64,000 nucleotides of DNA from Thermoplasmata archaeon (GTDB lineage: Archaea; Thermoplasmatota; Thermoplasmata; Lutacidiplasmatales; UBA184). Of this stretch, positions 27,175 to 35,713 are shown one piece after another (the stretch's first letter is position 1; each line of letters starts with the position of its first letter). The notes beneath the pieces are model-generated. The model did no database searches. It worked only from the letters and a program-made list of their open reading frames with translations, and was not told the DNA's origin. The translations under genes and the position numbers were made by a program. The stretch is taken from positions 62,001 to 126,000 of the forward strand of contig DATKQS010000020.1 of NCBI GenBank assembly GCA_035532555.1, given 5' to 3'.

Positions 27175-27315
27175 CTAGCTTCCTCCAGTGATCTTCACGA
27201 GCAGGTAGAGAAAGAGCGCGAGCGCGCCGATCTTGATCGCGGCGGAGACGAGCCACCAGCCACGGAAGCGCCACAGCGCGACCGTCGTGGCATCAGGCGC
27301 TGGCGACGACGGCAC
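27175..27315 (-). CDS. 46-residue single-span membrane protein inside the ATP synthase operon
   Basis: GTG 27315 to TAG 27175, too short for routine gene calling. It overlaps the last 23 bases of atpD and is preceded by GGGAGGAAGCGA, a strong ribosome site. The product has a short polar start (PSSPAPDATT), then WRFRGWWLVSAAIKIGA and LALFLYLLVKITGGS, that is, one transmembrane helix flanked by Arg and Lys. It sits directly after subunit D, where Methanosarcina has the small ahaG gene of unknown role. It could be an assembly factor or an extra membrane-sector subunit. Confidence 0.7.
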   Translation of the reverse strand: MPSSPAPDATTVALWRFRGWWLVSAAIKIGALALFLYLLVKITGGS

Positions 27316-27943
27316 TCGCTTCCTCCCGTTCCATCTTGCGCTTGACGGCCTTGAGCATGCTGAACGAGTCGCGTTCGAGCTCGTCGAAACGGAACTTGAT
27401 GTAGCGCACGGTCGCTTCGAGCCGCGGGATCAGCACGTTCTCGATCGCGCTCGCCCGGCGCTTGGTCTTCTCGATCTCGAGCAGGAGGCGCCGGAGCGCG
27501 TTCTCCTTCTCGGCGATGTCGAGCACGACCTGGTAGATCCCCTGGAAGTGGCGGATCGATTCGTGCACGGAGGTCGGGAGATCGAGGATCGTCGCCGCGG
27601 TGACGGGGACGTACTTGCCGCGATCAACCTTCGGCGTGCGCACGCCCATGACGTTGCGCGTCGAGACCTCGACCGGGGTGAGATCCGGAAGGAGCATGGA
27701 GATGTTCTCGAGGCGCGTCGGTCCCTCGCTCATCTCCGCCATGCGGATCGATTCGTAGCCGCGGGCGATCCGCTGCTGCAGATCGCCGCGGAGCTTCATC
27801 GCCTCGCGGGAGAGGCTGAAGAACTCCGCGATCAGGGCCGAGCGCTTCAGCTTGAGCAGGTTGAGACCCTTCTTCGCGAGGAGGATCCGGCGGCGCGTCT
27901 GCAATAGGACGAGCCGCGTCGGTCGGACGTTCTCGAGCACCAT
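27293..27943 (-). CDS. atpD: A-type ATP synthase subunit D (central stalk)
   Basis: 216 residues, a long two-helix coiled coil starting MVLENVRPTRLVLLQTRRR and closing with IKFRFDELERDSFSMLKAVK, diagnostic of the D/gamma-like shaft that rotates inside the A3B3 head. It follows atpB by 19 bases, and its end overlaps the start of the 46-residue membrane protein. Confidence 0.95.
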   Translation of the reverse strand: MVLENVRPTRLVLLQTRRRILLAKKGLNLLKLKRSALIAEFFSLSREAMKLRGDLQQRIARGYESIRMAEMSEGPTRLENISMLLPDLTPVEVSTRNVMGVRTPKVDRGKYVPVTAATILDLPTSVHESIRHFQGIYQVVLDIAEKENALRRLLLEIEKTKRRASAIENVLIPRLEATVRYIKFRFDELERDSFSMLKAVKRKMEREEASAVVASA

Positions 27944-27962
27944 CTTCCCACCTCGAGCGATC

Positions 27963-29375
27963 CTACGCCGCCTTCTTCGGGCGGTATTTCTGGATGAACT
28001 CGGGCTTGATCCGCTTCAGTTCCGAATCGGGGAGATCTCCGAGGATCTTCCAGCCGAGATCGAGGCTCTGGTCGATCGTCCGGTCCTCGTCGGGGCGTTG
28101 GTTGACGAACTCCGACTCGAACTGGTCGGCGATCTTGAGGTAGATCCGGTCCACGGCACTGAGCGCTTCCTCTCCAACGATCGCCGAGAGTGCGCGTTGG
28201 TCCTTCCCCGTCGCGTAGGCCGCGAACAGTTGGTCGGCGACCCCACGGTGGTCCTCACGGGTGCGCTCCTTCCCGATCCCTTGGTTCATGAGACGGGAGA
28301 GCGACGGCAGCACATCGATCGGGGGGTAGACGCCGCGGCGTTGGAGTTCCCGACTGACGTAGATCTGACCTTCCGTGATGTAGCCCGTGAGGTCGGGGAT
28401 CGGATGCGTCACATCGTCCGCGGGCATCGTCAGGATCGGGAGCTGCGTGATCGAACCCTTGCGGCCCTTGATCTTGCCGGCCCGCTCGTAGATCGTCGCG
28501 AGATCGGTGTACATGTACCCCGGGTATCCCCGGCGGCCCGGCACCTCTTCTCGCGCGCTCGCGATCTCACGGAGCGCTTCGCAGTAGTTCGTCATGTCGG
28601 TGAGCACGACCAGGATGTGCATGTCGCGCTCGTAGGCGAGGAACTCGGCGGTGGTGAGCGCCATGCGCGGAGTGACGACGCGCTCCATGGACGGATCGCT
28701 CGACAGGTTCAGGAACACGACGGCCCGCTCGAGCGCGCCGGTCGATTCGAACTCGCGCAGGAAGTAGTTCGCTTCCTCGCTCGTGATCCCCATCGCGGCG
28801 AAGACGATGGCGAAGCTCTCGTCGGAGCTCCGCAGTTTCGCCTGGCGCACGATCTGGGCCGCGATCTGGTTGTGCGGGAGACCGGCTCCGGAGAAGATCG
28901 GGAGCTTCTGCCCGCGCACGAGGGTGTTGTTGACGTCGATGCTCGAGATCCCCGTCTGGATGAACTCGCTCGGCTCCTCCCGCGAGTACGGGTTCATCGC
29001 ATTCCCGACGATCTCGAGCCGGGTCTCGCTGACGATCTTCGGGCCGCCGTCGCGCGGCTCTCCGAGACCGTTGAAGACCCGGCCGAGCATCTCGTCCGAG
29101 ACGGCGAGTCGGGCGACCTCGCCCGTGAACTTGACGCTCGTCGCTTCGATGTTCATGCCCATCGTAGGCCCGAACACCTGGACGATGGCGAGCCCCTTGC
29201 GCGAGTCGAGCACCTGGCCCTGACGGCGTTCGCCGTCGGGGAGCTGGATCTCGACGATCTCTCCGTAGGCGGCGTTGGCGACATCGCGCAGGAAGAGCAA
29301 GGGCCCCGCGACCCGTTCGACCGTGCGGTACTCGATCGGGACCCCGCTCCCCGGTGCGGCCTTTCCTTGCGCCAT
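27963..29375 (-). CDS. atpB: A-type ATP synthase subunit B (non-catalytic)
   Basis: 470 residues, full length. It begins with the beta-barrel segment [19 protein letters not shown] and has the degenerate P-loop region [16 protein letters not shown] typical of the regulatory B subunit, which binds nucleotide weakly. Further conserved parts: [20 protein letters not shown] and [18 protein letters not shown]. The ATG directly follows the atpA stop codon. Confidence 0.96.
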   Translation of the reverse strand: MAQGKAAPGSGVPIEYRTVERVAGPLLFLRDVANAAYGEIVEIQLPDGERRQGQVLDSRKGLAIVQVFGPTMGMNIEATSVKFTGEVARLAVSDEMLGRVFNGLGEPRDGGPKIVSETRLEIVGNAMNPYSREEPSEFIQTGISSIDVNNTLVRGQKLPIFSGAGLPHNQIAAQIVRQAKLRSSDESFAIVFAAMGITSEEANYFLREFESTGALERAVVFLNLSSDPSMERVVTPRMALTTAEFLAYERDMHILVVLTDMTNYCEALREIASAREEVPGRRGYPGYMYTDLATIYERAGKIKGRKGSITQLPILTMPADDVTHPIPDLTGYITEGQIYVSRELQRRGVYPPIDVLPSLSRLMNQGIGKERTREDHRGVADQLFAAYATGKDQRALSAIVGEEALSAVDRIYLKIADQFESEFVNQRPDEDRTIDQSLDLGWKILGDLPDSELKRIKPEFIQKYRPKKAA

Positions 29376-31139
29376 CTAGGCCCCTCCCGCACTCGCGACG
29401 AGGCCCTGGACCGTCTCGGTCATCTCCGTGTCGAGCGCCTCGAACTGGGTTGCGGCCTCCGCCTCGGGGATCCACTTCATCCGGGAGAGCTTGGTCCTCA
29501 GCGGCAGACCCTGGAGCTGGGCGACCGTGACCCCGCGGGTGATCGCGTCCTGCTCGCGGTCCGCGAAACCGAGGATCGCGCGGAGCATGCGATACTGCTT
29601 GTTGATGGAGGTGTACGTGTCGACGTCGTCGAAGGCGCTCTGCTGCAGGTAATCCTCGCGTAGCATCCGCGCGATATCGAGGATGCCCTTCTCCCGCTCG
29701 GGCAGCGCGTCGACTCCGACCAGCTGCACGATTTCCTGGAGTTCGGACTCCTTCTGGAGCAGGGCGAGGGCGCGCTGACGCAGTCCGGCGAATTCCGGGG
29801 AGAGGTTGGCCTGGTACCACGGTTCTAGGTCGCCGACGTAGAGCGAGTAGCTCTGCAGCCAGTTGATCGACGGGAAGTGCCGGCGCGACGCTAGAGAGGC
29901 GTCGAGCGCCCAGAACACCCGCGTGACGCGCAACGTGTTCTGACTGACGGGTTCGGAGAAGTCCCCTCCGGGAGGCGACACCGCTCCGACGACGGTGACC
30001 GAGCCGGTTCGGCTCTCCGGAGAGAGCGTGACGACGCGGCCCGCGCGCTCGTAGAACTCAGCGATCCGTCGACCGAGGTACGCCGGATAACCCTCCTCAC
30101 CGGGCATCTCTTCGAGACGGCCGGAGATCTCACGCATGGCCTCCGCCCACCGGCTCGTCGAGTCGGCCATGAGCGCGACATCGTAGCCCATGTCCCGGTA
30201 GTACTCGGCGATCGTGATCCCCGTGTACACGCTCGCTTCACGAGCGGCGACGGGCATGTTGGAGGTGTTGGCGATGAGGATCGTCCGCTCCATGAGCGGG
30301 CGCTTCGACTTCGGGTCGATGAGGTTCGGGAAGGTGGCGAGCACCTCCGTCATCTCGTTGCCGCGCTCCCCGCATCCGACGTAGACGACGATGTCCGAGT
30401 CCGCCCATCGGGCGAGCTGCTGCTGGATGACCGTCTTGCCCGAACCGAACGGGCCGGGAACGCAGGCGCTACCTCCCTTCGCCACAGGGAAGAACGTATC
30501 GACGACCCGCTGGCCCGTCACGAGCGGGATCGAGGGTGGGAGCTTGCGCGCGACGGGCCGCGGGATCCGCACGACCCAGCGCTGGGTGAGGCCGAGAGGC
30601 TGGCGGCCGCTCGCGGTCTCCAGCTCCCCGATCTTCTCCCGGATCGTGTAGCTCCCGCTCGCGAGCGAGACGATCTTGCCCTTCCAACCGGGAGGGACCA
30701 TGATCTTGTGTAGGATGAGCGGGGTCTCCTGGACGGTGCCCAGCACCTCGCCCGGTCCGACCTCAGCCCCGACCTTCGCGATCGCCGTGAAGGCCCACTT
30801 CTTGGTCTCGTCGAGCGGAGGCGCGACGAACCCTCGCGTGATGAAATCTCCGAGGTTCTTCTGGAGGACCTCGAGCGGGCGCTGAACGCCATCGTAGATG
30901 GACTGCAAGAGCCCGGGGCCGAGCTCGACCGAGAGCGCTTGGCCCGTGTTCTCGACGGGATCGCCCGGCCGCACGCCGGTCGTATCCTCGTACACCTGGA
31001 CCGTGGCGGTCCCGCCGACGAGACGGATGATCTCCCCCACCAGACCGAGCGTTCCGACGCGGACGACATCGAACATCTTCGCGCCCGCGAGCTCTTCGGC
31101 GATGACGACCGGCCCGGATACACGTGCTACGACTCCCAT
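29376..31139 (-). CDS. atpA: A-type ATP synthase subunit A (catalytic)
   Basis: 587 residues. Walker A GPFGSGKT is at residues 229-236, in the unusual proline-containing form specific to A-type ATPases. The bulge domain unique to A/V types lies between about 110 and 190, and the catalytic GERGNEMTEVL and MADSTSRWAEA segments follow. No intein is present in the P-loop region, a common insertion site in Thermoplasma-group homologues. It catalyses ATP synthesis or hydrolysis with subunit B. Confidence 0.97.
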   Translation of the reverse strand: MGVVARVSGPVVIAEELAGAKMFDVVRVGTLGLVGEIIRLVGGTATVQVYEDTTGVRPGDPVENTGQALSVELGPGLLQSIYDGVQRPLEVLQKNLGDFITRGFVAPPLDETKKWAFTAIAKVGAEVGPGEVLGTVQETPLILHKIMVPPGWKGKIVSLASGSYTIREKIGELETASGRQPLGLTQRWVVRIPRPVARKLPPSIPLVTGQRVVDTFFPVAKGGSACVPGPFGSGKTVIQQQLARWADSDIVVYVGCGERGNEMTEVLATFPNLIDPKSKRPLMERTILIANTSNMPVAAREASVYTGITIAEYYRDMGYDVALMADSTSRWAEAMREISGRLEEMPGEEGYPAYLGRRIAEFYERAGRVVTLSPESRTGSVTVVGAVSPPGGDFSEPVSQNTLRVTRVFWALDASLASRRHFPSINWLQSYSLYVGDLEPWYQANLSPEFAGLRQRALALLQKESELQEIVQLVGVDALPEREKGILDIARMLREDYLQQSAFDDVDTYTSINKQYRMLRAILGFADREQDAITRGVTVAQLQGLPLRTKLSRMKWIPEAEAATQFEALDTEMTETVQGLVASAGGA

Positions 31140-31158
31140 CGATGCCTCCCAACCTTCG

Positions 31159-31497
31159 TTACGTTGGAACGGAAAGTGAAACGCCCAGGACGCGCTTCGC
31201 GAGCGCGTCGATCCCCTCGACGTCGTACGCTCCGCTGGGCGTTGGCACGAAGACGACGAGCGGACGGAGCGAGGCGTCGGCGTGGGCGCGCTGGGCTTCC
31301 GTGAGCTGGAGGCGGATCGACTGGCTCGCGATGACGAGCCCGAACTCTCCGCTCCCCATCACGTGCTGGAACTCCTTTGCGGCGGTCGCTTCGGTGACCT
31401 CGATCACGTCTTTGAGACCGACCAGGCGGAATCCGATAGCGAGCTCACGCTCGCCCAAGACGACGGTGCGCGCGCTTTCCTTCGTCGTTTCGGGCAC
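31159..31497 (-). CDS. atpF: A-type ATP synthase subunit F (central stalk)
   Basis: 112 residues from GTG 31497. The Rossmann-like F fold is seen as ELAIGFRLVGLKDVIEV, with GEFGLVIASQSIRLQL and LVVFVPTPSG as inner strands. F binds subunit D and couples the shaft to subunit C. It is the first gene of the minus-strand operon. The TATA box lies about 27 bases before the GTG, so translation probably begins at the first mRNA base. Confidence 0.9.
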   Translation of the reverse strand: MPETTKESARTVVLGERELAIGFRLVGLKDVIEVTEATAAKEFQHVMGSGEFGLVIASQSIRLQLTEAQRAHADASLRPLVVFVPTPSGAYDVEGIDALAKRVLGVSLSVPT

Positions 31498-31519
31498 AGC
31501 GCCTCGTTCTGGGAAGAGC

Positions 31520-31528
31520 CTATTTAAC
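31520..31528 (-). promoter_or_regulatory. TATA box of the atpF-A-B-D-x-H-I operon
   Basis: Minus-strand GTTAAATAG centred about 27 bases before the atpF GTG, which predicts a leaderless transcript for the main ATP synthase operon. Confidence 0.65.
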
Positions 31529-31602
31529 GCCTGCTCCGGCCGGTGAGCCGAAGGGTCCGGAAGGAGGGCTCGAACGCCGATGCGAACACGAGCCGGGGCG
31601 GC

Positions 31603-31881
31603 TCACTTGTAGATCGAGTTGTGTACGTGGCCCTCGTCGTCGGTGATGATGATGCACTCGCCCTCGCACTCGAACAGGCACGCTTCGCAGACGATGCACT
31701 CCGGACCGTTCACGGCGACCGATTTTTCGCCCCGGTACTGGAACTTGGCCCCGATCGCGGCGTCATCGACCACGTCGGGGAACTGGTCCCGCGGTTTGAG
31801 CTCGAAGACGTTGACCGGGCAGACATCCCGGCAGTGCGCGCACCCCGTACACTTCTCGAGCTGGATCTCGACCTGAACCAT
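31603..31881 (-). CDS. Two-cluster ferredoxin-type 4Fe-4S protein
   Basis: 92 residues. Cluster 1 is bound by CTGCAHCRDVCP at about 11-22, and cluster 2 by CIVCEACLFECEGEC at about 62-76, separated by a 40-residue spacer. Soluble, acidic electron carrier, resembling the ferredoxins beside geranylgeranyl reductases or oxidoreductases in Thermoplasmata. It stands alone on the minus strand and is divergent from the ABC transporter; the 142-bp intergenic region holds its TATA box and a palindrome. Confidence 0.92.
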   Translation of the reverse strand: MVQVEIQLEKCTGCAHCRDVCPVNVFELKPRDQFPDVVDDAAIGAKFQYRGEKSVAVNGPECIVCEACLFECEGECIIITDDEGHVHNSIYK

Positions 31882-31915
31882 TCCGGCGGCCTCGAGTCGA
31901 AACCACTAGGAGTGC

Positions 31916-31923
31916 GTATTTAC
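31916..31923 (-). promoter_or_regulatory. TATA box for the ferredoxin gene
   Basis: Minus-strand GTAAATAC centred about 38 bases before ATG 31881, giving a leader of about a dozen bases. Confidence 0.55.
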
Positions 31924-31990
31924 GGTTTGGCCTGCTTTGCAGGTACCGGTCGAGGTTCCGATGCCCGGGATGGCCCTCGAGCCGGGCTGA

Positions 31991-32006
31991 ACGGACTTAA
32001 GTCCGT
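31991..32006. promoter_or_regulatory. Perfect 16-bp palindrome, likely operator
   Basis: ACGGACTTAAGTCCGT reads identically on both strands. It lies 17 bases before the ABC permease ATG and 109 bases from the ferredoxin start. The centre CTTAAG is the only A/T patch at this place, so it may overlap the core promoter of the transporter. A dimeric helix-turn-helix regulator site is the simplest reading. Confidence 0.6.
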
Positions 32007-32023
32007 ACGACCTCCAGCCGTGA

Positions 32024-32749
32024 ATGATGTCGGAGGGATCCGCTGCTCGCGTGGATTCGGGCATCCCCTCCCTCACCTGGACCACGATCCACCGAACGCT
32101 CGTCATTGGGCGACTGTACCTCGCTATCGGAACCGGGGTCTCTCTCCTGCTCACCTTGATCCTCGTGTTCGGGGCGCACTCCTCGACCGCGTTCGTACAG
32201 ACCTTCCCCTTGGAGGTCCCGCTCTTCGCCGTCCTCGGCTCGATTGGGGGGCTGATGACGTTCACCAGCGATCGAACGAAGGGGGTATTCGAGTATCTCA
32301 TCGCCTACGGCATCCGTCCTCGGACGCTCTTCATCAATGGCTTGCTCTCCGCCGCCGCTCTCACGGGCCTCATCCTCGGGTTCGCACTCATGGTCGGGTT
32401 GGGGCTTGCGGCGGCAGAGGGTGTACTCCTAACTCCGGATCTGTGGAAGTCCATCGTCCTCTACACAATCCCAATGAGCTTCGCGGGGGCGCTCTTCACG
32501 GCGACCGTGGGCATGATCTGGTCGTCCCTCTCGTCTCCCCGGACGGGAATCAACAGCCCCGTCGGTATCGCGCCGATGGTCGGGATCGCTCCCACGCTCC
32601 TAGTCCTGATCGTCGCCGAGACGGGTCCTTCCTCCCAGTTCTACTATGTCACGGTGGGCGCCGCCGCCGTGATCATCGTGGGGGTCGTGATCCTTCTGGG
32701 GCTCTCCGGTCGGCTCATGGGCCGGGAGCGGTTCGTCTCCCCGCTCTGA
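32024..32749 (+). CDS. ABC transporter permease (ABC-2 type, small)
   Basis: 241 residues with about six membrane helices (for example GTGVSLLLTLILVFGA, LILGFALMVGLGLAAAEG and AAAVIIVGVVILLGLSG). Between helices 2 and 3 is SDRTKGVFEYLIAYGIRPRTLF, the cytoplasmic coupling segment typical of ABC-2 permeases. Two adjacent ATGs at 32024 and 32027 could start it. With the ATPase 13 bases downstream it makes a two-gene exporter. Substrate unknown. Confidence 0.85.
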   Translation: MMSEGSAARVDSGIPSLTWTTIHRTLVIGRLYLAIGTGVSLLLTLILVFGAHSSTAFVQTFPLEVPLFAVLGSIGGLMTFTSDRTKGVFEYLIAYGIRPRTLFINGLLSAAALTGLILGFALMVGLGLAAAEGVLLTPDLWKSIVLYTIPMSFAGALFTATVGMIWSSLSSPRTGINSPVGIAPMVGIAPTLLVLIVAETGPSSQFYYVTVGAAAVIIVGVVILLGLSGRLMGRERFVSPL

Positions 32750-32762
32750 GCAGAGGATTCTG

Positions 32763-33656
32763 ATGTCGAGCACTCCTCTCCCGGCCCTCGCACGGAACGC
32801 CCCGAACGGCGGACATCGAATCGAGTTGCGAGGGGTCAGCTCCGGCTACCATGGCAAACGGATCCTCGAGGAGATCTCCTTCACCATCGAGGAACCCGCC
32901 GTCTACGTGGTGCTCGGACCGAACGGGGCCGGCAAGACCACCTTGTTCCGGACCATCGCCGGGATCCTCAACCCGTACTCTGGTTCCGTGGAGATCGATG
33001 GGGTAGACATCAATCGGCACGAAGCGCGGACCCGGCTCCAGTACCTTTCCCACATCGACGGCATACCGGACGCCCTTCGGGTGGAGGACGCGCTGAGGTT
33101 CTATGCGACGGTCGAAGGGGCGACGGCGGAGGACATCGAGGCGGTGATCGGCAAGCTCGGGATCCAGGAGCTGCGGAAGCGCTTCTTCTCGGAGCTGAGC
33201 CAAGGGCAGAAGAAACGGGTCTCTATCGCCCGCGTCTTCCTCCAGGAACGGAACATCTACCTGCTCGACGAGCCAACGGCCAACCTCGATCCGAAGCTCG
33301 CCCGCGAGGTCCGGGACCTCGTGCTCGGACTGAGCAAGGACGACCTCGTGCTCTACTCCTCCCACAATCTGTTCGAAGCGAAGGAGATCGGGAAGTACGT
33401 CCTCGCCCTTCGAGCCGGAAGGATCGGCTACTTCGGCCCACTGAGCGAGCTTCGACCGGCGAAGTACATCATTGGGGTCCGCGCGGAAGGGACCGAGGGC
33501 GTCCTCGCGTCCTCCTCGAAGAAGGGCGATTACTACCTCCAGGAGCTCGCCGGTCCGGAGGAGGTGCCGAAGCTCATCGCGGAGCTCATGGCGAAGGGCG
33601 TCCAGATCCGCGAGGTCAAGGAGATGGAGAATCCTCTCGAAGACCTGTTCACCTAG
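32763..33656 (+). CDS. ABC transporter ATP-binding protein
   Basis: 297 residues. Walker A GPNGAGKTT at 52-60, the signature LSQGQKKR, Walker B IYLLDEP and the switch His in YSSHNLFEAKE are all intact. A C-terminal domain of about 80 residues after GPLSEL follows the ATPase core, as in ABC-2 exporters of the CcmA/DrrA type. It drives the permease encoded just upstream. Confidence 0.93.
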   Translation: MSSTPLPALARNAPNGGHRIELRGVSSGYHGKRILEEISFTIEEPAVYVVLGPNGAGKTTLFRTIAGILNPYSGSVEIDGVDINRHEARTRLQYLSHIDGIPDALRVEDALRFYATVEGATAEDIEAVIGKLGIQELRKRFFSELSQGQKKRVSIARVFLQERNIYLLDEPTANLDPKLAREVRDLVLGLSKDDLVLYSSHNLFEAKEIGKYVLALRAGRIGYFGPLSELRPAKYIIGVRAEGTEGVLASSSKKGDYYLQELAGPEEVPKLIAELMAKGVQIREVKEMENPLEDLFT

Positions 33657-33749
33657 CTCCGGGAGGGCGATACCCACCGGTGCGCGCGATTCGGCGAAGG
33701 GAGCGCGGCCTTAACGGGCCGCGTCGCCTCTACGGGGCACGGAGGCGCG

Positions 33750-34517
33750 ATGGGAGCAATCGTCCTCGGCACCAGCGGCTGGGACTACCCGGAGTGGGTC
33801 GGCCGGGTCTACCCCAAGCACCGCATTCCGGACCGGCTCGCCTACTACGCTCGCCTCTTCCCCGTTGTCGAAGTGAACTCGACGTTCTACCGCCTCCCTC
33901 CACCCGGGGTGGCCGCGTCCTGGGTACGACGTACGCCGTCAAAGTTCCGCTTCGCGGCGAAGTTTCCGCAGACGATCACCCACGAGCAGCGTCTCGTGGG
34001 CACCGAAGAAGAGATGCATCGGTTCCTGGCGGTGCTCAAGCCGATCCGCGACGCAGGGAAGTTCGCAGCGGCGCTCCTGCAACTTCCGCCCTCGCTCGCC
34101 TTCGATCCCGGGATCGTCCGCACGTTCTACGAGAGCCTGCCGCGCGATCTGCCCGTGGCCGTGGAGTTCCGCGAGCCGTCCTGGCTCGCTCCGGAATCGT
34201 TCGAGCTGCTGCGGGAGTTCGGGTTCGCCTACGTGGTCGTCGACGAACCCCACCTACCGGTTCGGCTCGAGGTGACCGCCCCGTTCTCCTACGTCCGATG
34301 GCACGGACGCGGCGCGAAGCTCTGGTACGACTACACGTACTCCGCGGAGGAGATCGATGCCTGGGTGCCCCGGGTGCGCGCGCTCGCCGAGAAGACCGAC
34401 ACGATCTACGGGTTCTTCAACAACCACTTCCGCGGCGACGCCGCCGCGAACTGCCAGACGCTCGCCGAGCACCTCGGGCTACCACCGCCCCCCGGGGCCT
34501 CCCGGCTCGACGTCTGA
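33750..34517 (+). CDS. DUF72 family TIM-barrel protein
   Basis: 255 residues. The N-terminus GTSGWDYPEWVGRVYP, the NSTFYRLP segment, KFPQTITHEQRL, AVEFREPSW, YVRWHGR and the near-terminal FFNNHFRGDAAANC are the standard DUF72 signatures. The fold is a TIM barrel; the biochemical role of the family is not established. Monocistronic between the ABC operon and the polymerase operon. A weak TATA-like CTTAAC lies about 40 bases upstream. Confidence 0.92.
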   Translation: MGAIVLGTSGWDYPEWVGRVYPKHRIPDRLAYYARLFPVVEVNSTFYRLPPPGVAASWVRRTPSKFRFAAKFPQTITHEQRLVGTEEEMHRFLAVLKPIRDAGKFAAALLQLPPSLAFDPGIVRTFYESLPRDLPVAVEFREPSWLAPESFELLREFGFAYVVVDEPHLPVRLEVTAPFSYVRWHGRGAKLWYDYTYSAEEIDAWVPRVRALAEKTDTIYGFFNNHFRGDAAANCQTLAEHLGLPPPPGASRLDV

Positions 34518-34587
34518 GCTCGTCCGGGAAGAAATCGGCGTGCGAAACGCTCCCCAGCCGGACCGTTTCAACCGCTCCCCTCCGGCC

Positions 34588-34596
34588 GCTTTAGAC
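34588..34596 (+). promoter_or_regulatory. TATA-like box of the RecA-like/PolB operon
   Basis: GCTTTAGAC, centred about 31 bases before ATG 34623. The same GCTTTA core precedes the cyclase gene at 61109. It is the only promoter candidate found ahead of the six-gene operon 34623-41758. Confidence 0.5.
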
Positions 34597-34622
34597 CCGC
34601 TCCGCCCGTCGAACCGTTTGCC

Positions 34623-35501
34623 ATGACGACCGTGTCCCTCGGGACTGCTCCCGAGATGGTGTTCCCGGAACCGATCGATCCCGGTCCCTTCTCCCCACCG
34701 AGCCCACCACAGCCGTTCCCCCACGCCGAACGGATCCAACGTCACCTCTCGCGGCCGACCCGACGCCTGCATCGCCGCGCGATGACGCTCCCTCCCACTC
34801 CGAACCTCTTCCCCTGGCTCGCCCAGCGATTCTCCCCGGGGGAAGCGACCGTGTGGGTCGGTCCGCCCTCGGCGATCGAGCCGATGCTCGAACTCCTGTA
34901 CGCCGGCAGCGCTGTCGTGCGCGGTCGGATCTCGCTGATCGAAGGATCGAACCGGTTCCATCCGTTCCGGATAGGAGAGTTGGGCCGCAGCCTCGGGGTG
35001 GACGCCACCTCCACGCTCGAGCGGATTCGCATCGCGCGCTCGTTCACGGCCCACCAAACGGTCGCGCTCGTGGACGGGTGGTCGGCGGAAGCGCGCCACC
35101 GTCTCCCGACCCTGTTGGTCGGGCACGGCCTCGCCTCGGGCCCGCTCGATGACCCCGAGGTCCCTGCCGACGAACGCACGGCGCTCGTCTCCCACATGGC
35201 CCGCAGTCTCTCGACGCTGCTTCGCAAGGTGCCGATCCCGCTCCTCTTGACGATGGAAGGCGGTCTCGATCGGTTCCCGGGCCTCGTCGAGGAAGGTCCC
35301 CGGCTCTACGACTACCTCTCGATCCAGCACCGGCCGAACGGACTCACGTTGCGCGCGCTGCGGGACGACGCTCGGTTCGAGCTCGTGCAACGTCCCTCGG
35401 GCCAGCGCGGGCTCGACGAGTTCTCCGAGACGAACGAACGGGAGGTGATGCGATGGGACGCACCGCGCCGACGTACCGCCAGGCGCTCGAAGAGCGGATG
35501 A
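34623..35501 (+). CDS. RecA/RadA-fold protein without Walker A or Walker B
   Basis: 292 residues: a Pro-rich leader of about 50, a RecA-like core, and a basic tail ending RRRTARRSKSG. The core follows RadA closely in layout: GEATVWVGPPSAIEPML stands where the RadA P-loop would be, then ISLIEGSNRFHPFRIGELG (RadA: strand, Asp, then FRPERI), then IRIARSFTAHQTVALVD (RadA: VARAFN...). The P-loop Gly-Lys-Thr is absent and the Walker B strand reads TLLVGHGLA without Asp, so it should not hydrolyse ATP. Likely a structural or polymerase-targeting paralogue, comparable in logic to bacterial ImuA. First gene of the PolB operon. Confidence 0.75.
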   Translation: MTTVSLGTAPEMVFPEPIDPGPFSPPSPPQPFPHAERIQRHLSRPTRRLHRRAMTLPPTPNLFPWLAQRFSPGEATVWVGPPSAIEPMLELLYAGSAVVRGRISLIEGSNRFHPFRIGELGRSLGVDATSTLERIRIARSFTAHQTVALVDGWSAEARHRLPTLLVGHGLASGPLDDPEVPADERTALVSHMARSLSTLLRKVPIPLLLTMEGGLDRFPGLVEEGPRLYDYLSIQHRPNGLTLRALRDDARFELVQRPSGQRGLDEFSETNEREVMRWDAPRRRTARRSKSG

Positions 35502-35713
35502 AACGCTGGGAGGCGTTCGGCCGTCTGCTCACGACCCCGGAGGAGCGGGCCGCATTCGAAACGCTCCGCACCGGCGCCCGTCGCTACGTCGCTCAGGCGA
35601 CGAACGTCGGGAGTCCCGACCTCCTCGAATCGATCCTGCTCTCTGTCCTCCTCGACATGGCACGACGGATGCCGCCGATCGCTCCTCCCGCGGCCGATCC
35701 CGACGGATCGTGA
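35453..35713 (+). CDS. Small helical protein between the RecA-like and PolB genes
   Basis: 86 residues, mostly helical (ALEERMKRWEAFGRLLTTPE, LESILLSVLLDMARRM), with a Pro-rich end. ATG 35453 lies inside the previous gene (49-base overlap) and is preceded by a near-perfect GGAGGTGA ribosome site at 35441-35448, which makes the overlap credible. It ends in a GTGA overlap with the polymerase. No family recognised; the position suggests an adaptor between the RecA-like protein and the polymerase. Confidence 0.8.
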   Translation: MGRTAPTYRQALEERMKRWEAFGRLLTTPEERAAFETLRTGARRYVAQATNVGSPDLLESILLSVLLDMARRMPPIAPPAADPDGS

